A stretch of DNA of 64,000 nt, taken from Prochlorococcus sp. AG-402-P18. GTDB lineage: Bacteria > Cyanobacteriota > Cyanobacteriia > PCC-6307 > Cyanobiaceae. The DNA is taken from the NCBI GenBank assembly GCA_003216275.1, contig QCJC01000001.1, positions 62,001 to 126,000 of the forward strand, given 5' to 3'. Positions within the stretch are counted from its first letter, which is position 1; every line of letters starts with the position of its first letter. The notes beneath the pieces were generated by a model, which saw only the letters and a program-made list of their open reading frames with translations, had not been told where the DNA came from and did not search any database. Of the stretch, positions 36,709 to 47,675 are shown piece after piece. The translations under genes were made by a program, and so were the position numbers.

Positions 36709-38244
36709 GTGTTTGAAAAGGATTTAATCAATAGCTTTTTTAATGAGCCTTACTCAAGTAAGTCTATATCTGAAAGACTTAGAAAGGTTTTGAATGGAAA
36801 AGTAGGGTTTTATAGTGTTGGATTATATCCAGCTTCTCTTGCATACAACTGCGCTATGCAAAATCAAGGATTAAATATACTTTTAGCTCCAAGAATTGGA
36901 AGAGAACTTTTTGGAGCCTTCTCTGATGATGACCTTTCTGAAATGGACGATAATATAAAAGATAAAATTGAATTTATGGCAATTTCAAAGGATGATAAAC
37001 TGAAACGATATAATACTCTTGAAGACTTAATAATTAACTGTGAATTAGTTATCTTAAGTTCAAATAGTAACCATATAATAAATGATGTAAACTTAGCTTT
37101 TAAATTAAGAAAAGAACTTAATCGAGAAAATGTTCTAATTGCATGCTTGGTAGGTTCATTTTGTTATGACGAAAATTTGAATGAATCTTTTGTATTGTGT
37201 GAAAAATTAAACAATCTAGCTTTTTTCTCTGGATTTCATAGACATGGTGCACTGCGTAACCCATTAGATAGCTTTACAGCTAATTTCTGCCATCCTGATG
37301 CAATGAATGCAATTTTAGGAGCAAAATTACTGAATAAAATCTCTCCAAATATACAAGTTTCAGCAGGTGTGCATAATATTGAAGGTCAATATATAAAAGC
37401 TGCTAAAAATATTTCTTCAATTCTAGCCGGGTTTGGTCATGCTTTTCATAAGAAGAATACTGGATTACTTCCAACTTTATTAACACTATTGTTAGATCAA
37501 TGTTTAGATCAAGCTGCTTATGTTTCCATGAGTCGATCAGATAGGGAGAATTTATACCAAAATCAACCTTTTCCAATTACAGAGCTTGGATATGGTGTTC
37601 AAAGAATAGAAGCTTCTCTTTTAGAGGATGGTGATTTTGTTCAAGTAAGAGATCACACTTTTAGCCAATTGACTGCAATGGTTGCTGATGTAAGAGGGAG
37701 TATGATGTTACCTTCAAGTGGTAGACCAACAAGGAACTTTCAAGCTGGTGAAATTTTAGCGAAAAGGATGATTGACTACCAAAGATGTCCACATGGAGTT
37801 GAGGAGTTTATTCAATGGTGTGAAAGATCTGATCTTAAAAGAGGCGCTTTAGAAGGGATAAATTCATTAAAGTATTGGCCATATATTATTAAAAAATATT
37901 TTATACCCCTAAATGCTTCTTCAATGATAAACCTACTATATATGTGTATTTTAGGCTCAGAGGATATTAAGGAAGATATTTATGATGTTATGACAAATAG
38001 TCGTGAACTTACAAATTATTGTCAGGAATCTGTTAAACCTATTCATAGTAAAAATATATCTAATTCATTAGATAATCTCGATTCTAAAAATGCAATTGAA
38101 TTTATAAATAAATCACTTACTAGTAAAAATTGTCAATTTAAACAGTTAGAAGATTTAGATTTTTGTGAAAAACCTTTTTCAAAAGACAAGCCAACTTATA
38201 ATAAAGTTATGGATTATATTGAAAATTACTTGTTAGATTTTTAA
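36709..38244 (+). CDS. GpsA-like dehydrogenase of unknown substrate
   Basis: The N-terminal ~190 residues look like a Rossmann domain but with GKVGFYSVGLYPASLAYN in place of a standard GxGxxG. The C-terminal part has AAKNISSILAGFGHAFHKKNTGLL, comparable to the ALKN..AGxxxGLGxGxNTK region of glycerol-3-phosphate dehydrogenase that holds the catalytic Lys. At 511 residues it is much longer than GpsA, with a Ser/Asn-rich acidic C-terminal extension. The start is a GTG because TAG lies directly before it. It heads the divergent partner unit of stpA, with a kinase 16 bases later. Its family is my inference. Confidence 0.55.
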   Translation: MFEKDLINSFFNEPYSSKSISERLRKVLNGKVGFYSVGLYPASLAYNCAMQNQGLNILLAPRIGRELFGAFSDDDLSEMDDNIKDKIEFMAISKDDKLKRYNTLEDLIINCELVILSSNSNHIINDVNLAFKLRKELNRENVLIACLVGSFCYDENLNESFVLCEKLNNLAFFSGFHRHGALRNPLDSFTANFCHPDAMNAILGAKLLNKISPNIQVSAGVHNIEGQYIKAAKNISSILAGFGHAFHKKNTGLLPTLLTLLLDQCLDQAAYVSMSRSDRENLYQNQPFPITELGYGVQRIEASLLEDGDFVQVRDHTFSQLTAMVADVRGSMMLPSSGRPTRNFQAGEILAKRMIDYQRCPHGVEEFIQWCERSDLKRGALEGINSLKYWPYIIKKYFIPLNASSMINLLYMCILGSEDIKEDIYDVMTNSRELTNYCQESVKPIHSKNISNSLDNLDSKNAIEFINKSLTSKNCQFKQLEDLDFCEKPFSKDKPTYNKVMDYIENYLLDF

Positions 38245-38260
38245 TGATCAAGTAAACTTT

Positions 38261-39424
38261 ATGTATTCTGATAAATTAAATCTAATAATACAAAATTTCT
38301 TTATAGGAACAAAGGTCTTACAAATAAATTTAGTAAACAAAGGTCATATTAATATGACTTATATTGTTGAACACTTATACCGTGGAAAAAAATATAAATT
38401 TATTTTACAGAGGCTAAGCAAGATATTTGAGTCACATGAAATAGTTAACATGAATCATAAATTATTAACTGATCATTTTAATAAGAAGCTGAAAAATAAT
38501 TATTTTACAATTTATAAAAAAAGATGGGTATTACCAAATTTAATTATTTGTGAATCAAACCAGACTTTTGTTTTTCAATTTGAGTCTTATTCCTGGCGAG
38601 CTATGGAATATATAGATGATACTTTTAGCTTGGATTTGCTAGAAGATGAAAAGATGTCTTATCAGACTGGTCTTGGCCTTTCTAAGTTTCATATAGCGTT
38701 TTCAGATATGCAACCTTCAAGTATATCAACTACAATTAAGAATTTTCACAACACTAGATACTACTTGGATAAATATATTATAGCTCTTAAATATTTCAAT
38801 TTTTCAAAAATAGATAAGAAAGTAAATCAAAGGCTAAATAATATAATTTATAATATATCTAACCATATTAATTATATTGAATACTTACTTACTTCTTTAA
38901 AGAAACAATCAATAGAAAGAAAAATTATACATGGAGATCCCAAGCTAAGTAATTTTCTTTTTGACAAGAAATATAAATTTGTAGTTTCATTAGTTGATCT
39001 GGATACGATTTCTTCTGGATATTTACTTACTGATATAGCTGATTGTATTCGCTCTATTTGTAATCTATCAGGCGAGGAGCCTGAAAACATTGATAATGTC
39101 AGCTTTGATATTAATTGTTTTAATTATTTTCTTAGAGGCTACTTTTCAATAAATAACCATAGAAAACATTCTTCCTTTAGGTTCGTTCTGGAATTTATTT
39201 ATGTAATCATCTTTGAATTAACTATTAGATTCCTAACAGATTTCTTGCAGTCTAACAGGTATTTTAAAATCGAATATGAAACTCATAATTTATATAGAGC
39301 AGAGGTTCAATTCCGACTGCTTTACAGTTTTATGACAAAAATTTCTAATTTATCAGAAGTTATTGATGAAATTGGTATTTCCAGAGGGTCAGATTTTATC
39401 TCAAATGTGCGAACATTTATTTAG
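38261..39424 (+). CDS. APH/NahK-like sugar kinase
   Basis: A small-molecule kinase of the aminoglycoside phosphotransferase fold. The N-lobe has GHINMTYIVEH and FILQRLSKIF. The C-lobe has the Brenner motif IIHGDPKLSNFLFD, then SLVDLDTISSGYLLTDIADCIRS. The ELTIRFLTDFLQSNRYFK and NLYRAEVQFRLL segments echo N-acetylhexosamine 1-kinase (NahK). So phosphorylation of a sugar at C1 is likely. It starts 16 bases after the GpsA-like gene, in one operon. Codon use is extremely AT-rich. Substrate is unknown. Confidence 0.7.
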   Translation: MYSDKLNLIIQNFFIGTKVLQINLVNKGHINMTYIVEHLYRGKKYKFILQRLSKIFESHEIVNMNHKLLTDHFNKKLKNNYFTIYKKRWVLPNLIICESNQTFVFQFESYSWRAMEYIDDTFSLDLLEDEKMSYQTGLGLSKFHIAFSDMQPSSISTTIKNFHNTRYYLDKYIIALKYFNFSKIDKKVNQRLNNIIYNISNHINYIEYLLTSLKKQSIERKIIHGDPKLSNFLFDKKYKFVVSLVDLDTISSGYLLTDIADCIRSICNLSGEEPENIDNVSFDINCFNYFLRGYFSINNHRKHSSFRFVLEFIYVIIFELTIRFLTDFLQSNRYFKIEYETHNLYRAEVQFRLLYSFMTKISNLSEVIDEIGISRGSDFISNVRTFI

Positions 39425-39479
39425 GGTTTTCAGAATCCCCATCTTTTCACTAAAGTAAAATTAATATTACTTTTTTCTA

Positions 39480-41554
<2,075 letters not shown>

Positions 41555-41577
41555 TTTCTAAACATAGGTATACAGAG

Positions 41578-42471
41578 ATGGCTTTAATACTTCCTCGAAG
41601 TTACCATAAAATAGAATCTGTTGAAAAAAATCATATTTCATGGATTGAGCCTGAATTAGCAGAAAGACAAGATATCAGACCTCTAAGGATTGGAATATTA
41701 AATATTATGCCTTTAGGAAAACAATATGAATTTAATTTATTACACCCGTTGGGACTTTCACCTCTACAGATAGAACCTATTTGGATAAGATTAAAATCGC
41801 ATTCTTATAAAACTTGGGATCTACAACATTTAAAAAATTTATATGTTCACTGGGAGGAGGCTATGTCACCAACTCCTCTAGATGGATTGATTATTACTGG
41901 AGCACCTGTAGAGCATCTTCCTTTTGAAGAAGTTAATTATTGGAAGGAATTAGTAAGTTTAATTGAGGAATCAAAATTAAAATGCGCTAGCACATTAGGC
42001 TTGTGTTGGGCTGGCTTTGCAATGGCATATATTGCCGGGGTAGAGAAAAAGATTTTTAATAAAAAACTTTTTGGTGTTTATCCAATGAAGAGCCTTGTGC
42101 CTGGTCATTCTTTAATGGGGACGCAAGATGATGAGTTCTTCTGCCCTCAAAGTAGGCATGCTGGCTTGCCAGATATAGAAATGGAACAGGCAGAAAAAAA
42201 AGGAAAACTAAGATTATTAGCTCATGGGAAAAAAGTCGGCTATACGATTTTCGAAACTCCAGACCAACGACAGCTAATGCATTTAGGACATCCTGAATAT
42301 AATGTTGACCGTTTAAAATCTGAAATGGAAAGAGATAAAAAAAGAGGAGACGTCCCTCCGCCAGAAAATTTTGATTTGGCTAAATCAAAAACTTCTTGGC
42401 GATCTCATCGGAATTTACTATTTCAACAATGGTTATGGTTCTGTTATCAACGAGTAAGCCTACGTGTTTAG
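41578..42471 (+). CDS. metA: Homoserine O-acyltransferase of MetA fold (likely acetyl-CoA-using)
   Basis: MetA-fold enzyme that activates homoserine for methionine synthesis. The nucleophile lies in LGLCWAGF (Cys143), and the His-Glu pair lies in MHLGHPEYN. The specificity site reads TGAPVEHLPFEE, with Glu at about 112. In MetA proteins this position is Glu in acetyl-CoA users and Gly in the succinyl-CoA-using E. coli enzyme. So this protein should make O-acetylhomoserine, the substrate of the adjacent MetY. The start RSYHKIESVE and length 297 are normal. Confidence 0.92.
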   Translation: MALILPRSYHKIESVEKNHISWIEPELAERQDIRPLRIGILNIMPLGKQYEFNLLHPLGLSPLQIEPIWIRLKSHSYKTWDLQHLKNLYVHWEEAMSPTPLDGLIITGAPVEHLPFEEVNYWKELVSLIEESKLKCASTLGLCWAGFAMAYIAGVEKKIFNKKLFGVYPMKSLVPGHSLMGTQDDEFFCPQSRHAGLPDIEMEQAEKKGKLRLLAHGKKVGYTIFETPDQRQLMHLGHPEYNVDRLKSEMERDKKRGDVPPPENFDLAKSKTSWRSHRNLLFQQWLWFCYQRVSLRV

Positions 42472-42511
42472 TTTCCTGATGTATTAGATTTCCTGATTAA
42501 GATAGATTTTC

Positions 42512-43795
42512 CTATTTTAAAGGTGGCATTAGATTTTTAGGATCATTAAGGGCTTTAATTTCCTGTAATTTTGGGAGCCAATCTTTAAAAGCTGATGATA
42601 ATTCTTTTTGATGCCACGGTAAATGCGGGTGTATTTGCGCAAGATGCACCCCTGGACATATGAATTCTAGATTATTCCAACACTCCTCTATCCATTTAAG
42701 GGTCTTTTTTCTCTTTGATTGATTGTGAGCTTCCCATGAACCATTAATCCAAGGTTTCCATATCGCATCACGATTAACGAAAGAAGTATCTATTTCTTTA
42801 GAATTTGTAAAACCTCCTAATTGTTGAGATGCAATATAACAACTTTCGTTAGGCCTTTTATCTAATAATTTTTTAATGATTTTTAAAACCTTTAGATTAT
42901 TCTCTTCCCAAGCAGGACCTAACAATCCAAGTACCTCAGAATGACTTAGGTTATTGATCTTATTGTTTCCTAAACTCAAAGATGGCAAAGAGTTCATATC
43001 ATTGACTTTTCTGATATTTCTATTACAAGTGAATGGTAATTTTTCTAGCAAGTTAATTAGAACAGCTTCATGATCAGTATTTATAACTTCACCAATTGCA
43101 TATGCATAAATATTCTTTCCCCAAATCCATTGGAAACTAAGAGAGTCAGGCCAGCTTTCCGCTTGATTAATACATTCCGATAGCTCTGAAAATGAAAGAT
43201 TTGCTGTCCAACTCAAGATTGGTTTTAATTTTTGTGTTTTTAACTTTAGTTTTAGGACTATACCAAGAAATATAGCTGCTCCGCATAGGGCTTTCCATTC
43301 AAGAGTTGTTTCTTTTTGCGTATGTGGTCGTGATAAATGAAACTCTTTTCCATTTCCCCAAAAACCTTTAATTTCTAAGATTTGATCAATTGCTAATCCT
43401 CTACTTCTACTGAGAGGACTTATCCCACCGGTCAGAATATATCCCATCCCTGTCTTTCCAGATAAACCAATTGGGAAACTTCTTTTGTGCTTTTTTAAGA
43501 AATCGGATAAATCTCCCATATTTACACCAGCTTCAACATCTACATGCTTTTTATCTAAATCAAAAGATATATTTTTGTAGTTTTTCCTTAGGTCTACAAC
43601 CCAATGGTTATCTGCGGCTGCTCTACTTGTCGTGCCTCCACTAGAAACCAAAAATGGAATAGAAGTATTTGGAGATAATCTCAGGGTTTCGAATAATTCT
43701 GAGTTAACATTTTCAAATACCCCAAGAATATTACTGTCATTGGAGTTTTGATTTTGTAGTGATAGTGGATTTTTAATAACTCGCTCCTTTTTCAA
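42512..43795 (-). CDS. FAD-linked oxidase (PCMH/BBE-like)
   Basis: A 427-residue flavoprotein with the FAD_binding_4 domain: PFLVSSGGTTSRAAADNHWVVDLRKNYKNI, VEAGVNMGDLSDFLK and GKTGMGYILTGGISPLSRSRGLAIDQI. A Ile/Leu/Trp-rich substrate domain follows, and the C-terminus HLAQIHPHLPWHQKELSSAF is unlike glycolate oxidase GlcD. No covalent-FAD His is certain. It may oxidise a sugar or hydroxy acid. It is convergent with metA after about 40 bases and divergent from the CbiX gene. Confidence 0.78.
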   Translation of the reverse strand: MKKERVIKNPLSLQNQNSNDSNILGVFENVNSELFETLRLSPNTSIPFLVSSGGTTSRAAADNHWVVDLRKNYKNISFDLDKKHVDVEAGVNMGDLSDFLKKHKRSFPIGLSGKTGMGYILTGGISPLSRSRGLAIDQILEIKGFWGNGKEFHLSRPHTQKETTLEWKALCGAAIFLGIVLKLKLKTQKLKPILSWTANLSFSELSECINQAESWPDSLSFQWIWGKNIYAYAIGEVINTDHEAVLINLLEKLPFTCNRNIRKVNDMNSLPSLSLGNNKINNLSHSEVLGLLGPAWEENNLKVLKIIKKLLDKRPNESCYIASQQLGGFTNSKEIDTSFVNRDAIWKPWINGSWEAHNQSKRKKTLKWIEECWNNLEFICPGVHLAQIHPHLPWHQKELSSAFKDWLPKLQEIKALNDPKNLMPPLK

Positions 43796-43866
43796 TAATG
43801 AATTTTTTACGTTGATATTTTATAAAACAATATTCAATTAAAGTAGGTTATTGAGTAAAAAGGTTT

Positions 43867-44931
43867 TTGATTTATTCCGCTTCGACCACTTATGAATATC
43901 CATCAAATATTGGGATTATTTTATGCGGACATGGGAGTAGAGATCCTCAAGCAGTAAAAGAGTTTATTAATGTAGTTGATAAAATAAAATCCAAAATACC
44001 CAATATCCCAGTTGCTTTTGGATTCCTAGAATTTAATCGACCAATAATTAGTGATGCGTTAGATCAACTAAAAAATATGGGAGTTGAGAGGGTTGTTGCT
44101 TTACCGGCAATGTTATTCGCTGCGGGACATACTAAAAATGATATTCCTGCAGTTCTGAATAAATATTCAGCTGAAAATGGTCTTCCAATTCAATATGGCA
44201 GGGAGCTTGGCCTGAATTCCTTGATGATTGGTGCAGCTGGAGCAAGAGTCAAAGAAATAATCGAAAGTAACCCAAGCTTTCCTCTAACAGAAACACTACT
44301 GGTTGTAGCAGGAAGGGGATCATCTGATCCTGATGCGAATTCAAATGTTTGTAAAATTACTAGGATGCTTGTTGAGGGCTTTGGTTTCGGATGGGGAGAA
44401 ACTGTCTTTTCTGGCGTAACATTTCCTCTCGTTGAGCCAGGCCTAAATCATTCTCTTAAATTAGGTTTTAAAAGAATTATTCTTTTACCTTATTTTCTTT
44501 TCTCAGGAGTTTTAGTAAATCGAGTTAGAGAACATGCTATGAGAGTCTCAAATGAGAATCCAGATGTTCAATTTTTAAATGCAGGTTACTTATCAGATCA
44601 AGATTTAGTTATCGATACTTTTATGGAAAGAATCCATGAGGTTTTGGATGGAGAGAACTTTATGAATTGTGCTTTATGTAAATATCGCTCGAATTTATTA
44701 GGTTTTGAAAGTGAGGTTGGACATGAGCAAATCAGTCATCATGATCATGTAGAAGGTTGTCTAGAAATTTGTCCAGATTGTGGAGTCAAGGAATGCGAAT
44801 GCAAAAATAAAAACAAAATTTTCTCTGAGAATAAATCACAAGAACATTCACATCACCATTTCCCTTATCCACACGCAGAGCACCCTTTGGGGCCTGTCAC
44901 GCTTCGCTCTTTAAATAATAGTCAAATCTAA
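43867..44931 (+). CDS. cbiX: CbiX-long sirohydrochlorin chelatase
   Basis: This chelatase inserts cobalt (or another metal) into sirohydrochlorin early in corrin synthesis. Two half-domains are visible: ILCGHGSRDPQAV at about residue 19 and VVAGRGSSDPDANS at about 146, with SGVLVNRVREHAM in the second. The C-terminal part carries MNCALC (about 266-271), the MxCxxC motif described for long CbiX with a 4Fe-4S centre, then a Cys/His-rich tail (CLEICPDCGVKECECK, HSHHHFPYPHAEHP). The TTG at 43867 is the start. It links to the cobalamin-dependent NrdJ at 52 kb. Confidence 0.88.
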   Translation: MIYSASTTYEYPSNIGIILCGHGSRDPQAVKEFINVVDKIKSKIPNIPVAFGFLEFNRPIISDALDQLKNMGVERVVALPAMLFAAGHTKNDIPAVLNKYSAENGLPIQYGRELGLNSLMIGAAGARVKEIIESNPSFPLTETLLVVAGRGSSDPDANSNVCKITRMLVEGFGFGWGETVFSGVTFPLVEPGLNHSLKLGFKRIILLPYFLFSGVLVNRVREHAMRVSNENPDVQFLNAGYLSDQDLVIDTFMERIHEVLDGENFMNCALCKYRSNLLGFESEVGHEQISHHDHVEGCLEICPDCGVKECECKNKNKIFSENKSQEHSHHHFPYPHAEHPLGPVTLRSLNNSQI

Positions 44932-45318
44932 AAAAAATAGGTTTAATTTAAAGACTCATTTGTCTCTTTCTACCCTGCGACGCAATGGACTCGCAATTTA
45001 TACATTTTTTTAATGTTTAGTTTCGGCTCTTTTCCCCAACTTGTTTCCACAGCTAATGACAAGTTTTCCACTGATAAAAACTAAAACGCTAGTTTTCGTG
45101 AAGAGCTTGTGGGATTCGCTAGATATTTTAATAGTAATTTACACTTAGACGTATTCTGACTTTGGACTTAGGTCCTTTAAAGGAATTCCTTGAAAAGCGT
45201 TGATATAGAATGAGTCTATTACTGTCTTAGAATCTTGGTATAGCTTTTCTTTATCTTTGACGTTTCATTGAAAATTTAAGATCCTTATCTCATAGATTTT
45301 GAAATTTAAAAAAAGAAA
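44932..45318 (+). other. Non-coding gap with two hairpin-forming repeats
   Basis: No convincing coding frame exists on either strand. Two perfect 7-bp stems stand 11 bases apart: AACTTGT / ACAAGTT (45038-45065, 14-base loop) and AAAACTA / TAGTTTT (45077-45096, 6-base loop). The region also has TTTCCAC-like words. It could be a small RNA gene or a structured leader of the DUF2811 gene. Confidence 0.4.
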
Positions 45319-45597
45319 ATGGAGTTTAATCAAATCGAAACTCGTATTGAAGAGGTAAGAAGCGATGAGATGAGATGTTGTGAAAATAACTTAGAACTAA
45401 TGTCTATAAGTCTTGAAGCTGAAGTTCCTGAAGCTCTTTACGTTGGCATGAAGGATTTTATTAGTACGAATCAAGAGTGGAACCAATCCAAGCTCATTAG
45501 CTCGGCTATTGCAAATTTTCTTTTTCAAAATGGTTCTGATGATAGGGCAGTTACTGAAAAATATTTAAATGATATTTTTAATCTTTCAAGTCATTAA
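45319..45597 (+). CDS. DUF2811 family protein (92 aa)
   Basis: Small cyanobacterial protein with the DUF2811 pattern: SISLEAEVPEALYVGMKDFISTNQEW, then SAIANFLFQNGSDDRAVTEKYL. The family is uncharacterised, and its start (LxAEIPExL) resembles ribbon-helix-helix or small helical folds, but I make no call. Length 92 is normal. The start ATG follows a non-coding gap with hairpins. Its 3' end overlaps the GMC gene by 20 bases. Confidence 0.78.
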   Translation: MEFNQIETRIEEVRSDEMRCCENNLELMSISLEAEVPEALYVGMKDFISTNQEWNQSKLISSAIANFLFQNGSDDRAVTEKYLNDIFNLSSH

Positions 45598-47221
45598 TTG
45601 CCTTTTCGCAGGCTCTTTTAGTTATTGCCATCATTGTCAATGTTGGGCTTTGCCAAGACGAAGTAGGCCAGCAGGCACCATCGACTATTAATACATTTTT
45701 GCATTCCCATAGACGGTTCCAATTGTCCACAACGCTTTTTTCTTTATTATTTCCCATAGGTGCTCCTCCTACTTCATGAATGTAATAACCAGGAGGTGGG
45801 GCGTCATTTCTTATCGCAACAGATTTTTTGAGAAATTGCCTAGCAAATGGAATGTTTAGGATTTCATTTACTGGAAGAATAGTTCCATTTCCAGAATTGA
45901 TAATAAGTTCAATAACTCTGTTCATTTCTTTTACCATTTTTTTTTCATTCTCACGCCAAGCAATTGATATGTGTGGGACAGAAATTCCATATTGATCTGT
46001 ACTGCTTGAGAGGGTTACAGTGTTTTTCTTATTTGGTAGAACTTCTCCATGTCCAATAAGAAATCCCATTTTTGTATTTTTTTGCTTTTTTAGAAAATCT
46101 GGTGGTTCAAATCTATCTATTCCTCCCCAGAGCCCATATCCTCCGATGAAATTATTTTTAGATGATTGACCTCTTCCCATAGGGATGAAAAAGCTGCCAG
46201 CTCCTGATAATAAATGACTATTATTTTTGTTAGAGGAATTATTTTTATTACGATCGATAGGAACAGTAAAAAATCTACAGGTTGAGATATGATCCATTAG
46301 GTTCATTCCTAATGATTGAGATGGATCGATTAGACCATTAGAATTATTTTTTTCTTCTGAACTTAGTAGGAATCTAATTGTTTGTATTGTAGATGAACAT
46401 AAAATTATTAATTTACTTTCTATTTCAAATCTTTCTCCATTCTTTTGATTTATTATAATAACACTCTTTGCGGATTTTCTATCCTTATTTAATACTAATT
46501 TTTCTGCAATATGATTTGAAAGTATTTCTACCTTCCCTAATTTAACTGCTTCTTTTAATGTACTACCTAAACTACTATATTTTGGCCATTTTGTCTTATC
46601 TTCATTAGGCCCAAAACCTCTGGAATGTATGAAGGGAAGCTTTAATTTATCTTTTATATTGGAGGCGAAGATAATTTCACTTTCTGTAAACGGAACATTC
46701 CCAATATATTCACCATCAGGTATCTGATTTAGTCCATCTTTGTTGCCGTAGATTTTAAGGAAGTTCTCTATCTCTGAATAATGTGATGCAAGATCTTTAT
46801 AGTTAATCGGCCATTCAAGTTTATACTCTCCATCTTTTGAGGCCTTGAAATCTTCCTTAGCTAATCTTAAAGTTATACCACCCCAAGTAAGACTTCTTCC
46901 TCCGACTTGGTTACCTTGAGTCCACATGAAAGGGGCATTTGCTGGGTACGTATAGGGATTCGTTTTTCTATCTGCATACAATAATGGGTTTGATTTCCAA
47001 AAACCTGGATGCTGAGGTTGGTTTTGATATTTCCCAGTTGTAACACCTATTAGTCTCCGAATCATATTGCATGGCTCTGTTCCATTTGCCTGCTTTAAAC
47101 TAAGTTCGGGACCTCGCTCAACGACTAACACTCTTATACCAGCCTTTGCCATTGTTAGTGCGGCCATCCCACCAGTTGCTCCAGAACCAATTATTATGAC
47201 TTCATATGGCTTTTGAATCAT
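45578..47221 (-). CDS. GMC-family oxidoreductase
   Basis: FAD enzyme of 547 residues in the glucose-methanol-choline family. Seen: YEVIIIGSGATGGMAALTMAKAGIRVLVVERG (FAD loop), NQVGGRSLTWGGITLRLAK, SSTIQTIRFLLSS, and the C-terminal HEVGGAPMGNN with VDGACWPTSSWQSPTLTMMAITKRA. Such enzymes oxidise alcohols or sugars with oxygen or quinone as acceptor. Substrate is unknown. A divergent 454-base gap precedes it. It overlaps DUF2811 by 20 bases. Confidence 0.85.
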   Translation of the reverse strand: MIQKPYEVIIIGSGATGGMAALTMAKAGIRVLVVERGPELSLKQANGTEPCNMIRRLIGVTTGKYQNQPQHPGFWKSNPLLYADRKTNPYTYPANAPFMWTQGNQVGGRSLTWGGITLRLAKEDFKASKDGEYKLEWPINYKDLASHYSEIENFLKIYGNKDGLNQIPDGEYIGNVPFTESEIIFASNIKDKLKLPFIHSRGFGPNEDKTKWPKYSSLGSTLKEAVKLGKVEILSNHIAEKLVLNKDRKSAKSVIIINQKNGERFEIESKLIILCSSTIQTIRFLLSSEEKNNSNGLIDPSQSLGMNLMDHISTCRFFTVPIDRNKNNSSNKNNSHLLSGAGSFFIPMGRGQSSKNNFIGGYGLWGGIDRFEPPDFLKKQKNTKMGFLIGHGEVLPNKKNTVTLSSSTDQYGISVPHISIAWRENEKKMVKEMNRVIELIINSGNGTILPVNEILNIPFARQFLKKSVAIRNDAPPPGYYIHEVGGAPMGNNKEKSVVDNWNRLWECKNVLIVDGACWPTSSWQSPTLTMMAITKRACEKAINDLKD

Positions 47222-47675
47222 TTTAAGATATTTGGATATTTAAAAGATGTTGATTTAGCGAATTGTTTTTTATTTTTATTTGTAGTATATATTAAAATAT
47301 ACTATAGCGTTTGTTAGAATGTAGTTAGAAAATTTGATCAAACTCGTTGTAATTTTTATAAGCATTGAAGATTTCGCTTGTAGATTTACTTTAGATTTAA
47401 TTAATCAATTGTTTGATATAAATTTAAATATTATGATCTTATATAGGAATGTATTATTAATATAATAGAATATTTTATAATACTAATAATAAGATAATTA
47501 TTTGTATTATGATCAAAGCAAATTAATAATAAGATATAGATTCCTTGATATATACTTTTATGCTTCAGAAACCCAATAGCGTGAAAATTTTTAATCTAAT
47601 TAATATTGAATTCAATATTTAACTTTAAAACCCATTCTGAATTAAAATATAATTACTGGTATCTATTAGAAAGTT
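47222..47675. other. AT-rich divergent gap between GMC and pentapeptide genes
   Basis: No coding frame longer than about 25 codons is present. An 8-bp inverted repeat, TAGTATAT / ATATACTA with a 6-base loop, lies at 47283-47304, and a near-palindrome AATTTGATCAAACT lies at 47331-47344. A TATAAT (47648-47653) lies 22 bases before the pentapeptide gene and may be its -10, though no good -35 is visible. A 5' leader with operators is the likely content. Confidence 0.4.

Noticed and set aside
45031-45115. DnaA-box-like words (TTTTCCACT, TTTCCACA-type) suggesting an origin
   Set aside because: The matches are imperfect and few, and no dnaN or dnaA gene is near. An origin is unlikely here.
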